A stretch of 64,000 nt of DNA from Quadrisphaera sp. DSM 44207. GTDB taxonomy: Bacteria; Actinomycetota; Actinomycetes; Actinomycetales; Quadrisphaeraceae. The notes beneath the pieces were generated by a model. That model was not told the origin of the DNA. It did no database searches and saw only the letters and a program-made list of their open reading frames with translations. Location: assembly GCF_900101335.1 (NCBI RefSeq), contig NZ_FNKA01000001.1:868001-932000 (forward strand). Reading direction: 5' to 3'. Both the position numbers and the translations under genes were made by a program. Below, in pieces: positions 23,897-32,083 of the stretch. Positions within the stretch are counted from its first letter, which is position 1, and every line of letters begins with the position of its first letter.

Positions 23897-25546
23897 TCAG
23901 CGCGAGCGCCGGCGCGCGCCCGTGCGGCGCTCGCTGGGCCGCAGCACCGGCTCCCCCGCCTCCTCCGCGGCGGCGCGCAGCTGCGCGCCGTGCGCGGCGA
24001 GGGCGTCGACGAGCGCGGCGATGCTCGGCTCCTCCGCCCGCACGTCGACGCGCAGCCCCAGCTCCTCCGCGGTCGCGCACGTGGCCGGGCCGATGCAGGC
24101 GACCACGGTCGCCGGGTGCGGCTTGCCGGCGATGCCGACGAGGTTGCGCACCGTCGAGGAGGAGGTGAACAGCACCGCGTCGAAGGCGCCGGCCTTGATC
24201 GCGTCGCGCACCGGCGCGGGCGGCGGGGCCGCGCGCACGGTGCGGTAGGCCGTGACGTCATCGACCTCCCAGCCGATCGCCTGCAGGCCCTCCACGAGGC
24301 TCTCCGTGGCGATGTCCGCGCGCGGCAGGAAGACCCGGTCGATCGGGTCGAGCACCTCGTCGTACGGCGGCCACTCGGCGAGCAGGCCGGAGGCCGACTG
24401 CTCCCCGGAGGGCACGAGGTCGGGCTCGATGCCCCAGTCGCGCAGGGCCTGGGCGGTCACCCCGCCCACGGCGGCGACCTTCAACCCGGAGAACGCCCGC
24501 GCGTCGAGCCCGTACTCGCGGAACTTCTCCCGCACCGCGGTGACGGCGTTGGCGGACGTGAAGCCGACCCACTCGTAGCGGCCGGTGACGAGGCCGCGCA
24601 CGGCCTTCTCCATCTGGTGCGGCGTGCGCGGCGGCTCCACGGCGATGGTGGGCACGACCTCGCTGACCGCGCCGGCCGCGGCGAGCAGCTCCACGGCGGT
24701 GCCGGACTGCTGCTGCGTGCGCGGCACGAGCACCCGCCAGCCGAACAGCGGGCGGTTCTCGAACCACGCCAGCTTCTCGCGCTTGGCGGTGCCGGGGCCG
24801 ACGACGGCGACGAGGGGCTCGGGCAGGGCGTCGCCCTCGGCGGCCAGGACGTCGGCCAGGCTCGCCAGCGTGGCGACCGCGGTGCGCTGGGCGGTCGTGG
24901 TGCCGCGGGAGGTGACGGCGACGTCCTGGTCCCCGGAGCGCCCGGACACCACGAGCGCCTTGGCCGCGCCGACGAGCTCGTCGGCGGTGCCGGTCAGCAC
25001 GACGGTGCCGGGCACCCCGGAGACGGCGTCGACGGGTCCCTCGCCGAGCGCGGCGTCCACGGCGTGGACGTCGGCGGCCCGCGAGGTCGTCGTCGGCACC
25101 CCGGCGTACAGCGGGACGGCGGTGGCCACCGACACGCCGGGCACGACCTCGAAGCGGACGCCGGCCCTGCGGCAGGCGGCCAGCTCCTCGGCCAGCGCCG
25201 GCGTGCTCGCGGCGTCGCCCTCGAACAGGCGCACCACGCGCCGGCCCGCCTTCGCGGGAGCGGTGACGAGCTTGGCGCGCCCGGCCAGCGGCAGCGGCGC
25301 GCCGCCGTCCGCGGCGGTGGTCTCGACGACCTCGGCGTCGGGGCCGGCGTGCCGCTGCGCGGCCGCGCGCGCGGCGCCGGGGCGGGCGCCGTCGAGGACG
25401 ACGACGTCGGCGGCGGCGATCAGCTCGGCGGCCCGCAGGGTCAGCAGCCCGGGGTCGCCGGGGCCCACCCCGACGAAGGCGGCGCCGCCGGCGGTGCGGG
25501 CGGGGGCCGCGGTCGAGGGGGAAGAGGTGGAGCTCGGGGGGGTCAC
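23897..25546 (-). CDS. hemD: Fused uroporphyrinogen-III C-methyltransferase-like / uroporphyrinogen-III synthase
   Basis: A 549-residue fusion typical of actinobacteria. Residues about 20-260 form a SUMT (CobA)-like tetrapyrrole methylase: FVGVGPGDPGLLTLRAAELI and FEVVPGVSVATAVPLYAGVP are kept, but the usual GGDPFVFGRGGEE motif is replaced by EGDAASTPALAEEL, so methylase activity is doubtful. Residues about 270-520 form HemD, which cyclises hydroxymethylbilane to uroporphyrinogen III (VGFTSANAVTAV, AVGGVTAQALRDWG, DAVLFTSSSTVRNL). A basic tail ends the protein. GTG 25546 overlaps the hemC stop by 4 nt. Confidence 0.95.
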   Translation of the reverse strand: MTPPSSTSSPSTAAPARTAGGAAFVGVGPGDPGLLTLRAAELIAAADVVVLDGARPGAARAAAQRHAGPDAEVVETTAADGGAPLPLAGRAKLVTAPAKAGRRVVRLFEGDAASTPALAEELAACRRAGVRFEVVPGVSVATAVPLYAGVPTTTSRAADVHAVDAALGEGPVDAVSGVPGTVVLTGTADELVGAAKALVVSGRSGDQDVAVTSRGTTTAQRTAVATLASLADVLAAEGDALPEPLVAVVGPGTAKREKLAWFENRPLFGWRVLVPRTQQQSGTAVELLAAAGAVSEVVPTIAVEPPRTPHQMEKAVRGLVTGRYEWVGFTSANAVTAVREKFREYGLDARAFSGLKVAAVGGVTAQALRDWGIEPDLVPSGEQSASGLLAEWPPYDEVLDPIDRVFLPRADIATESLVEGLQAIGWEVDDVTAYRTVRAAPPPAPVRDAIKAGAFDAVLFTSSSTVRNLVGIAGKPHPATVVACIGPATCATAEELGLRVDVRAEEPSIAALVDALAAHGAQLRAAAEEAGEPVLRPSERRTGARRRSR

Positions 25547-26577
25547 GGGTGCACCCTCTCCGGCGGCCCTGCGGCCACCGCGTCGTCCTGGTGGGTGGGG
25601 GTCGGTGCCGGCAGGGCGGCCAGGTCGGCCGCCCCCGCGGCGAGGAGGTCGCCGGCCAGCCGCTGGCCGAGGTGCCGGGCGTCCGCCGGCGCGGGGCTGC
25701 TCGCGCGGCCGGAGCGCTCCAGCCGCGCGGCGCCGTCGGGCGAGGCCACGAGGGCGCGCAGCTGCAGCGACCCGTCGGGCCCGGTGCGCGCCAGCGCCCC
25801 CACCGGCGCGGTGCAGCCGGCCTCCAGGGCGGCGAGCAGGGCGCGCTCGGCGGTCACCTCCGCGCGGCTGGCGGGGTGCTCCAGCTGGGCGCACGCGGCC
25901 AGGACCTGCTCGTCGTCGGCGCGGCACTCCACGGCCAGCGCGCCCTGGCCGGGAGCCGGCAGCAGCACGTCGGGCTCGAGGACCTCGCTCGCCTCGTCGG
26001 CGCGCCCGAGGCGCAGCAGACCGGCGCGGGCGAGGACGACGGCGTCGAGCCCGCCGCCCGAGACCATGCGCAGGCGCGTGTCGACGTTGCCGCGCACGTC
26101 CACCACGCGCAGGTCCGGGCGGTGCGCGCGCAGCTGCGCCGCCCGCCGCGGGGAGCCGGTGCCGACGCGGGCCCCGCGCGGCAGGTCGGCCAGGCCGGCG
26201 CCGCCGCGGGCGACGAGGACGTCGCGGGGGTCCTCCCGCTCGGGCACGGCGGCCACCGCCAGGCCGTCGGCGGGGCCGGTGGGCAGGTCCTTGAGCGAGT
26301 GGACGGCGAGGTCCACGCGGCCCTCCAGCAGCGCGTCGCGCAGGGCCGAGACGAACACGCCCGTGCCGCCGATGACCAACAGCGAGGCGCGCGAGACGTC
26401 CCCGGGCGTGGTGACCTCCACCAGCTCCACCGCGCGGCCGGTGCGCTCGCGCAGCGCGCGGGCCACGTGCTCGGACTGGGTGCGGGCCAGGGCGCTGCGG
26501 CGGGTGCCCAGGCGCAGCGCGGGCAGCTGCGCCGGCGCCTGCCCGGGCGTCTGCGCCGGCGTCTGGACGGCGCTCAC
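25543..26577 (-). CDS. hemC: Hydroxymethylbilane synthase (porphobilinogen deaminase)
   Basis: A 344-residue enzyme polymerising four porphobilinogens. Motifs: LRLGTRRSALARTQSEHVA, VDLAVHSLKDLPT, ARVGTGSPRRAAQL, and the dipyrromethane-cofactor Cys in EAGCTAPVGA. An N-terminal extension of about 18 residues is Pro/Gln/Ala-rich (TPAQTPGQAPAQLP), itself a short repeat. GTG 26577 overlaps the hemA stop by 4 nt and its own stop overlaps hemD by 4 nt, indicating tight translational coupling. Confidence 0.97.
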   Translation of the reverse strand: MSAVQTPAQTPGQAPAQLPALRLGTRRSALARTQSEHVARALRERTGRAVELVEVTTPGDVSRASLLVIGGTGVFVSALRDALLEGRVDLAVHSLKDLPTGPADGLAVAAVPEREDPRDVLVARGGAGLADLPRGARVGTGSPRRAAQLRAHRPDLRVVDVRGNVDTRLRMVSGGGLDAVVLARAGLLRLGRADEASEVLEPDVLLPAPGQGALAVECRADDEQVLAACAQLEHPASRAEVTAERALLAALEAGCTAPVGALARTGPDGSLQLRALVASPDGAARLERSGRASSPAPADARHLGQRLAGDLLAAGAADLAALPAPTPTHQDDAVAAGPPERVHP

Positions 26578-28034
26578 GCGGCACCGCCATCGGCGGGCGG
26601 GGCGGGCGGCGCGGTGGGCACCGGCGCCGGCACGGCCGCCAGCACCTGCGCCACGCTCGCGGAGGAGCTGACGTCGGCGGAGGCCAGCGCGCCCACGGCG
26701 CCGGCCCGGCTGTCCAGGGAGCTCTCGCCCTCGAGGCCGAACAGCTCGCGCAGGGCCGCCGCGTAGGAGGCGCCGTGCTCGCCGTCCGCGGCCAGGGCCT
26801 TCACGCGCACGGTGGGGGTGTGCAGGAGCTTGTCGACGACCCGGTGCACCGCGCGCTCGGCCTCGGCGACGGTGCGCGGGTCGGCGTCCGCGCCCAGGCG
26901 CGAGCGCAGGCGCCCGACCTCGGCGTCGACGACGTCGCGGGCCAGGGAGCGCAGCGCCGTGACCGTGGGGGCGACCGCGGCGGCGCGCTGCTCGGCCTGG
27001 TGGGCGAGCACCTCCTCCTCCACGATCGCCCGCGCCAGGGCGAGGCCGGCGCCGAGGCCGGCGCCGGGGGCGGAGGGGGTGCGCGCGAGCCGCTCGCGCA
27101 GCTCGGCGAGGCCGACCACGACGACGCCCTCGAGGGCGGCGACGGCCGGGTCGACGTCGCGCGGCAGCGCGAGGTCGACCACCAGCTGCGGCGCCGGGCC
27201 TGCCCCGCCGCGCCCGGGGCGCTCGGCGCGGGCCGCGGCCACCGCGCGGGCGTCGAGCACGTGCCCGACGGCGCCGGTGCACGAGACGACGACGTCGGCT
27301 GCGGCCAGCGCGGCGCGCAGGGCCGCCTCGTCCGTCAGGGGCACCGCGTCGCCGCCGACGGCCTCGGCCAGGCGCCGGGCGCGGGCGGGCGTGCGGTTGG
27401 CGACCGTCACGCGCGCGACGCCGCGCCGGTGCAGGGTGGTCGCGGCGAGCGCGCTCATCGAGCCGGCGCCGACGACGAGCGCGCGGGCCGCGGCGAGGTC
27501 GCCGACGACGGCCTCGGCGCCGTCCAGGGCGGCCTCGACGAGGGAGTGGCCGGCGCGGTCCAGGCCCGTCTCGGTCTGCACGCGCTTGCCCACGCGCAGC
27601 GCCTGCTGCAGCAGGTGGTCCAGGGTGCGCCCGACCGTGCCGTCCTCCTGCCCGCGGCGCAGGGCGGCGCGCACCTGGCCGAGGACCTGCGACTCGCCGA
27701 CGGCCATGGAGTCCAGGCCGCCGGCGACGGTGAACAGGTGGTCCACGGCGCGCTCGCCGTGGTGGAAGTACAGGTGCTCGCCCAGCTCCTCGACCGGCAG
27801 GCCGGTGCTCCCCGAGATCGCCGCCGCCAGGTCGCGCACGCCGGCGTGGAAGGCGTCGACCTCGGCGTAGACCTCGAGCCGGTTGCACGTGGCGAGCACG
27901 ACGGCCTCGGCGGCCGAGCCGCTCGAGCACGCGGCGGCGGCCAGCTGCCGCGCGCCCGTGCCGTCGAGCGCGGCGCGCTCGAGCACGGAGATCGGGGAGG
28001 TGCGGTGGGACATGCCCACGACCAGCAGGCTCAC
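26574..28034 (-). CDS. hemA: Glutamyl-tRNA reductase
   Basis: A 486-residue enzyme making glutamate-1-semialdehyde from Glu-tRNA with NADPH, the entry step of the C5 pathway. Conserved SLLVVGMSHRTSPISVLERA, catalytic Cys in VLATCNRLEVYAEVD, GESQVLGQVRAAL, Rossmann loop LVVGAGSMSALAA and ANRTPARARRLAEA are all present. The C-terminal 45 residues are Ala/Pro-rich. GTG 28034 overlaps the rex stop by 4 nt. The overlap places heme precursor supply directly under the rex promoter. Confidence 0.97.
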   Translation of the reverse strand: MSLLVVGMSHRTSPISVLERAALDGTGARQLAAAACSSGSAAEAVVLATCNRLEVYAEVDAFHAGVRDLAAAISGSTGLPVEELGEHLYFHHGERAVDHLFTVAGGLDSMAVGESQVLGQVRAALRRGQEDGTVGRTLDHLLQQALRVGKRVQTETGLDRAGHSLVEAALDGAEAVVGDLAAARALVVGAGSMSALAATTLHRRGVARVTVANRTPARARRLAEAVGGDAVPLTDEAALRAALAAADVVVSCTGAVGHVLDARAVAAARAERPGRGGAGPAPQLVVDLALPRDVDPAVAALEGVVVVGLAELRERLARTPSAPGAGLGAGLALARAIVEEEVLAHQAEQRAAAVAPTVTALRSLARDVVDAEVGRLRSRLGADADPRTVAEAERAVHRVVDKLLHTPTVRVKALAADGEHGASYAAALRELFGLEGESSLDSRAGAVGALASADVSSSASVAQVLAAVPAPVPTAPPAPPADGGAA

Positions 28035-28780
28035 CGGGCGCCCCCGATCACGAAGCGGGCCGCGCGCTGGGACTCGCGCTCGGACTCGCGCTCGGCCACG
28101 GCGGCCGCTGCGGCGCGGCGCTGCTCGCGGAAGGCCAGGATCTGCAGCTCGGTGGACAGGTCCACGCGGCGCACGTCCACGCCGTCCGGCACGTGCAGCT
28201 CGGTGGGCGCGAAGCTGAGCACGCTCGTGACGCCGGCGGAGACCATGCGCTCGCACAGGCCCTGCGCCGGGCCGGCGGGCACGGCCAGGACGCCGATGCG
28301 CACGCCGAGCTCGCCCACGACCCGCTCCAGCTCGTCGACGGGGCGCACCACGAGGCCGCCGACGCGGGAGCCGACCACGGCCGGGTCGGCGTCCAGCAGC
28401 GCCACGACGCTCGTGCCGCGCGCGGCGAAGCCGCTGTAGCCGGCCAGGGCGTGGCCCAGGCTGCCGATCCCGACGATCGCCACCCGCCACTGCTGGCTCA
28501 GCCCGAGGCGCCGGCCGATCTGGTGCACGAGGTGCTCGACCTCGTAGCCGACGCCGCGCGTGCCGTAGGAGCCCAGGTGCGAGAGGTCCTTGCGCAGGGT
28601 CGCGGAGTTCACGCCCGTCTCCAGGGCCAGGTCCTCGCTGGACGTCGTCGTCACGCCCCGCTCGAGCAGCACCGTCAGCCCGCGCAGGTACACCGGCAGC
28701 CGCGCCACGGTGGCGTCGGGGATGCCCCGGTCGGCCTCGCGCAGCGGACGCGCGGACAGGGGCGGAGGCGGGGTGCTCAC
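28031..28780 (-). CDS. rex: Redox-sensing transcriptional repressor Rex
   Basis: A 249-residue NADH/NAD+ sensor. The winged helix (about 20-85) has IPDATVARLPVYLRGL and NSATLRKDLSHLGSYGTRGV, and the Rossmann domain has RVAIVGIGSLGHALAGY and the domain-swapped C-terminal helix. Start GTG 28780 is chosen: the further upstream TTG at 28828 falls inside the promoter -10. A Rex operator overlaps the promoter, so autorepression relieved by high NADH is expected. The gene heads the hemACDB operon, linking heme supply to redox state. Confidence 0.96.
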   Translation of the reverse strand: MSTPPPPLSARPLREADRGIPDATVARLPVYLRGLTVLLERGVTTTSSEDLALETGVNSATLRKDLSHLGSYGTRGVGYEVEHLVHQIGRRLGLSQQWRVAIVGIGSLGHALAGYSGFAARGTSVVALLDADPAVVGSRVGGLVVRPVDELERVVGELGVRIGVLAVPAGPAQGLCERMVSAGVTSVLSFAPTELHVPDGVDVRRVDLSTELQILAFREQRRAAAAAVAERESERESQRAARFVIGGAR

Positions 28781-28827
28781 GGGGTGGCCGGGCTCCTGGG
28801 ACAGGATTCGGGTGGTGCGGCCCGACA

Positions 28828-28856
28828 AGGGTAGGCACTTGTGAACGGCGGCACAA
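28828..28856 (-). promoter_or_regulatory. rex-hem operon promoter with Rex operator
   Basis: Leftward promoter TTGTGC (28856-28851), 17 bp, TACCCT (28833-28828). The 18-bp TTGTGAACGGCGGCACAA (28839-28856) matches the Rex consensus TGTGAAnnnnTTCACA except GG for TT in one arm, and covers the -35 and spacer. Confidence 0.82.
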
Positions 28857-28956
28857 AGTGCGCCGGGGCCCTGCGGGCCCGGCGGTGACGGACGTCACCC
28901 GGACGTTCCCCGGACGCCCTCCGGCGGGGCCGCCGGGCGGGGTCCGCCGGGTCGGC

Positions 28957-29214
28957 TCAGCCGCCGAGGGCCGCCCGCAGGCGCTGCTCCTCGATGCGCC
29001 AGTGGTCGTGGTGGTGCCCGTCGACCACGACCACCGGGACGAGGTCGGTGTAGCGCGCGCGCAGCTCCGGGTCGGTGTCGACGTCGACCTCGGACCACCC
29101 GGCGCCCGTCTGGGCGCACACCCGCCGCACGGTCTCGCGGGCGACGTCGCACAGGTGGCAGCCGGCGCGCCCGTACAGCACCACCCGCGGGGCGGTCTCG
29201 GACGGCGCGCTCAC
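28957..29214 (-). CDS. Glutaredoxin-family (DUF836-like) small thiol protein
   Basis: An 85-residue thioredoxin-fold protein with active-site motif YGRAGCHLCDVARETV (CxxC, residues about 15-18) and a cis-Pro loop region DLVPVVVVDGHHHDHWRI. Actinobacterial members near rex/hemA are probable mycoredoxin or glutaredoxin relatives; the partner thiol is unknown. GTG 29214 is supported by TACGGT (29226-29221) 6 bp upstream with no Shine-Dalgarno. Monocistronic by position, 176 bp from rex start. Confidence 0.88.
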   Translation of the reverse strand: MSAPSETAPRVVLYGRAGCHLCDVARETVRRVCAQTGAGWSEVDVDTDPELRARYTDLVPVVVVDGHHHDHWRIEEQRLRAALGG

Positions 29215-29338
29215 GGGCCCACCGTAGGACGGCGCCGCACCGGCGCCGCCGACGGGTCCGCGCCGGCCCCCGGCGCGCCGCAGGCCCGCACCGGCGGTGC
29301 CGGGTGGGCCTGCGCGCGGTGCCGCGGAGCGGCCGCGG

Positions 29339-29437
29339 CTACTTCTTGTTGCGGCGCTGGTGGCGCGTCCTGCGCAGCAGCTTGCGGTGCTTCTTCTTGG
29401 CCATGCGCTTGCGGCGCTTCTTGATGACGGAGCCCAC
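29339..29437 (-). CDS. Small basic ribosomal protein bS22-like (AURKAIP1/COX24 family)
   Basis: A 32-residue, extremely basic peptide: starts VGSVIKKRRKRMAKKKHRKL and ends in RRTRHQRRNKK. This is the AURKAIP1/COX24 domain peptide found as an extra small-subunit protein in actinobacterial ribosomes (bS22 in mycobacteria). GTG 29437 follows GAGGG. It is too short for most gene finders but strongly conserved. A hairpin lies in its 5' untranslated region. Confidence 0.9.
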   Translation of the reverse strand: MGSVIKKRRKRMAKKKHRKLLRRTRHQRRNKK

Positions 29438-29472
29438 GGGTCCCTCGCAGTCGGTCGGTGCTGGTGGTCGGT

Positions 29473-29516
29473 GCTGCCAGGCGGTCCTGGCAGCGGCCCA
29501 CCCCGGCGCACAGGGT
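29473..29516 (-). promoter_or_regulatory. bS22 upstream region: TACCCT -10 and 5'-UTR hairpin
   Basis: TACCCT (29516-29511, minus strand) is a likely -10. Downstream lies a perfect 9-bp hairpin (29473-29481 with 29486-29494, loop CGGT), which would fall about 10-35 nt into the transcript and 36 nt before the start codon. Confidence 0.4.
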
Positions 29517-29560
29517 AGCCGCAGCCGCGCCCGGCCCCGCTCCCTCGCCGGGCAGCGCGA

Positions 29561-29592
29561 GGCCCCGAGCGCTCCTGGGAGCACCCGGGGCC
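29561..29592 (-). terminator. Terminator after the BldC-type gene
   Basis: A near-complete stem between 29561-29574 and 29579-29592 (GGCCCCG arms against CGGGGCC with few mismatches), about 22 bp past the stop at 29615 on the minus strand. Confidence 0.6.
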
Positions 29593-29614
29593 CTCCGGTG
29601 CGGGAGCCGCCGCG

Positions 29615-29821
29615 TCAGGCGGTCTCGGTCTGGATGTAGGAGTGCTGGAGGTACTGGTCCACCGCGGTCTCGGGCACCCGGAAGGAGCGGCCGACGCGCA
29701 CGGCCGGCATCTCCCCCGAGTGCACCAGGCGGTACACCGTCATCTTCGAGACCCGCATCATCGTGGCCACCTCGGCCACCGTCAGGAAGCGGACACCGCT
29801 GAGGTCGCGGTCCGTCGCCAT
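29615..29821 (-). CDS. bldC: BldC-family MerR-like DNA-binding protein
   Basis: A 68-residue single-domain winged helix: FLTVAEVATMMRVSKMTVYR then LVHSGEMPAVRVGRSFRVPE, nearly the entire length of BldC, a developmental regulator in Streptomyces that binds direct repeats cooperatively. In non-sporulating actinobacteria the role is not established. ATG 29821 follows AGGAGGG. The adjacent small basic ribosomal peptide is the usual neighbour in actinobacteria. Confidence 0.93.
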   Translation of the reverse strand: MATDRDLSGVRFLTVAEVATMMRVSKMTVYRLVHSGEMPAVRVGRSFRVPETAVDQYLQHSYIQTETA

Positions 29822-30030
29822 CTGCCCTCCTGGTCAGGCTGCTGGCCCCGGGGGTCCGGAGCTCTGCGGTCGCACGACCACTGTAGGGGCTGTTGTGACT
29901 CTTGGGGAAGGCGTTGCGTCATCCCATGTGCACGGAGAGTGCTCAGACCAGGACTCACCGCTCATCTCGCCCACCCGCCGGGCCGCACCGGACCGCATCG
30001 GAGCGCGCCGGAGCACGCCGGTGGACCGCG

Positions 30031-31212
30031 TCAGTCGAACCAGGGGTCGAGGCCGTGGAGGGGGAAGACCGCCCTGCGCGTGGCCAGCACCGCCTGGTCC
30101 ACGACGGACGCCGGGTCGCACCCGGCCTCCCACGGCTGCCACCGGGCGTCCGCGCCGTCGGTCATCCGCGCCGGCCCGGGCCGCCCCAGCAGCGCCGCCA
30201 CGTGCGCCGTCCAGTCGGGCGGCACGGGCACGACCGGCGCCACGGGCGCGTGCGCGGCCACGCCGAGCAGGTGCGCCCAGGAGCGCGGGACGACGTCCAC
30301 CAGCTCGTACCCGCCGCCGCCGGTGGCCACCCACCGCCCGTCGCACACCTCGTGCGCCAGGTCGTGCAGGGTGGCGGCGACCGCCCGCTGGGCGTCGACG
30401 CTGACCGCCAGGTGCGCCAGCGGGTCGAGGAAGTGGCTGTCGCAGCCGTGCTGGGTCACCAGCACCTGCGGCTCGAAGGCCCGCACCAGCGGCACGGCGA
30501 CGGCGTGGACGGCGCGCAGCCACCCGGCGTCCCCCGTGCCGGCCGGCAGCGCCACGTTCGCCGCGCCGCCCTGGGCGTCGGGCCCGCCGACGTCCGCCGG
30601 CCACCCCGTGCCGGGGAAGAGCGTGCGCCCGGACTCGTGCACGGAGACGGTGAGCACGCGCGGGTCGTTCCAGAAGGCCGCCTCCACGCCGTCCCCGTGG
30701 TGGACGTCGACGTCGACGTAGGCCACCCGGCGGGCGCCGGCGTCCAGGAGGCGCTGGATCGCCGCGGACACGTCGTTGTAGACGCAGAACCCGCTCGCCC
30801 GGTCGCGCATCGCGTGGTGCAGGCCGCCGGCGACGTTGACGGCGTGGGTGCACTCGCCGCTCCAGACGGCGTCGGCGGAGTCGACCGTGGCGGCCACCAC
30901 GCGCGCGGCGGTCTCGTGCATGCCGGCGAAGACGGGGTCGTCCTCCGTGCCGAGGCCGCGCTGCAGGTCCACGAGGCGCGGGTCGGCGGACACGCGCCGC
31001 ACCGCGGTGACGTACTCGCGGTCGTGCACGGTCTCGAGCAGCGCGTCGGGGGCGACGCCGGCGCCGGCGACCACGACGCCCGGCGCGTCGAGCAGGCCGA
31101 GCTCGCGGGCCAGGCGGGCGGTCAGGTCCAGGCGCACCGGGTCCATGGGGTGGCCGGGACCGAAGTCGTGGGCGGTCAGGACGTCGTCCCAGACCACGCG
31201 GGTCAGGCTCAC
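30031..31212 (-). CDS. acuC: AcuC-type histone deacetylase-like deacetylase
   Basis: A 393-residue zinc-dependent class I/II HDAC-fold enzyme; AcuC deacetylates acetyl-CoA synthetase and thereby activates it. Motifs: GPGHPMDPVR, catalytic GGLHHAMRDRASGFCVYNDV, metal-binding YVDVDVHHGDGVEAAFW, TQHGCDSHFLDPLAHL, and the final GGGGY. All zinc ligands (D-x-H and D) are intact. GTG 31212 lies 7 bp after the isomerase stop, so it may be cotranscribed. About 210 bp downstream-free sequence separates it from the BldC-type gene; I see only its promoter region there. Confidence 0.93.
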   Translation of the reverse strand: MSLTRVVWDDVLTAHDFGPGHPMDPVRLDLTARLARELGLLDAPGVVVAGAGVAPDALLETVHDREYVTAVRRVSADPRLVDLQRGLGTEDDPVFAGMHETAARVVAATVDSADAVWSGECTHAVNVAGGLHHAMRDRASGFCVYNDVSAAIQRLLDAGARRVAYVDVDVHHGDGVEAAFWNDPRVLTVSVHESGRTLFPGTGWPADVGGPDAQGGAANVALPAGTGDAGWLRAVHAVAVPLVRAFEPQVLVTQHGCDSHFLDPLAHLAVSVDAQRAVAATLHDLAHEVCDGRWVATGGGGYELVDVVPRSWAHLLGVAAHAPVAPVVPVPPDWTAHVAALLGRPGPARMTDGADARWQPWEAGCDPASVVDQAVLATRRAVFPLHGLDPWFD

Positions 31213-31219
31213 CCCGTCG

Positions 31220-32071
31220 TCACCCCATCACGTCCTGCGCGCCGTCCGGCACCCCGGCGGGAGCCCTCGCGGGTGCGCGCCGCGCCAGCCCGGGCGCCGC
31301 GAGGGAGCGGCGGGTGAAGGCGAGCGCCTCGGCCAGGTCGGCCTCGCGCTCACCGGGGCTGCGGCTGGTGCGCGTGCTCACCTCCACCACGACCGTGCCC
31401 TCCCACGCGCTGTCCACCAGGTGGTCCAGCAGCGCCTCCACCGGCTGGTCGCCGCGACCGGGCAGCAGGTGCTCGTCCTTGGGCGAGCCCGTGCCGTCCG
31501 TCAGGTGCAGGTGGGCGAGCCGGTCGCCCATCCGGCGCGCCAGCTCCAGGCTGTCGACGCCGGCGGTGGAGGCGTGCGAGACGTCGAGCGTCATCGCGTC
31601 GTAGTCGAGCAGGCACGGGTCCCAGCCCGGCGCGTACGCGGCGAACTCCCGCGAGCGCGCCCGCCAGGGGTACATGTTCTCCACGGCGATGACGACGCCC
31701 TCGCGGTCGGCGAGCTCGCGCACGCCGGGCACGAACCCCGCGGCGTACTCGCGCTGCCAGCGGAAGGGCGGGTGCACGACCACGGTGTCCGCCCCGAGGC
31801 GGTGCGCCATCTGAGCCGCGCGGGTGACCTTCGGCCACGGCTCGCGCCCCCACACGCGCTGGGTGAGCAGCAGCGTCGGCGCGTGCACCGACAGGACGGG
31901 CACGCCGTAGTGCTGCACCAGCTCCGCGACCGCGTCGACGTCCTGGCTGACCGGGTCGGACCAGACCATGACCTCGACGCCGTCGTAGCCGAGCCGCGCC
32001 GCCATCTCGAAGGCGTCGGCGCAGCCCTGCGGGTAGGCCGAGGCCGTGGAGAGGGCGACCGGCACCACCAT
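31220..32071 (-). CDS. Xylose isomerase-like TIM-barrel (sugar phosphate isomerase/epimerase)
   Basis: A 283-residue AP-endonuclease-2/xylose-isomerase-like barrel. Metal-site strands are seen in [54 protein letters not shown] and [11 protein letters not shown]. Substrate unknown. ATG 32071 is supported by TAGGCT (32083-32078) 6 bp upstream, whose first three bases are the TAG stop of the upstream esterase. It precedes acuC by 7 bp. Confidence 0.88.
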   Translation of the reverse strand: MVVPVALSTASAYPQGCADAFEMAARLGYDGVEVMVWSDPVSQDVDAVAELVQHYGVPVLSVHAPTLLLTQRVWGREPWPKVTRAAQMAHRLGADTVVVHPPFRWQREYAAGFVPGVRELADREGVVIAVENMYPWRARSREFAAYAPGWDPCLLDYDAMTLDVSHASTAGVDSLELARRMGDRLAHLHLTDGTGSPKDEHLLPGRGDQPVEALLDHLVDSAWEGTVVVEVSTRTSRSPGEREADLAEALAFTRRSLAAPGLARRAPARAPAGVPDGAQDVMG

Positions 32072-32083
32072 GCCGCCAGCCTA
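32072..32083 (-). promoter_or_regulatory. Isomerase -10 hexamer formed by the esterase stop codon
   Basis: TAGGCT (32083-32078) starts with the esterase TAG stop and ends 6 bp before the isomerase ATG, the spacing of a leaderless start. Confidence 0.5.

Noticed and set aside
28781-28828. Longer Rex protein starting at TTG 28828
   Set aside because: That codon lies inside the -10 hexamer of the promoter carrying the Rex operator, so it cannot be in the mRNA.
29822-30030. Small RNA or gene between acuC and the BldC-type gene
   Set aside because: The 209 bp hold no start with a plausible frame, no strong hairpin with T tract and no tRNA-like fold; most likely it is promoter DNA for the BldC-type gene.
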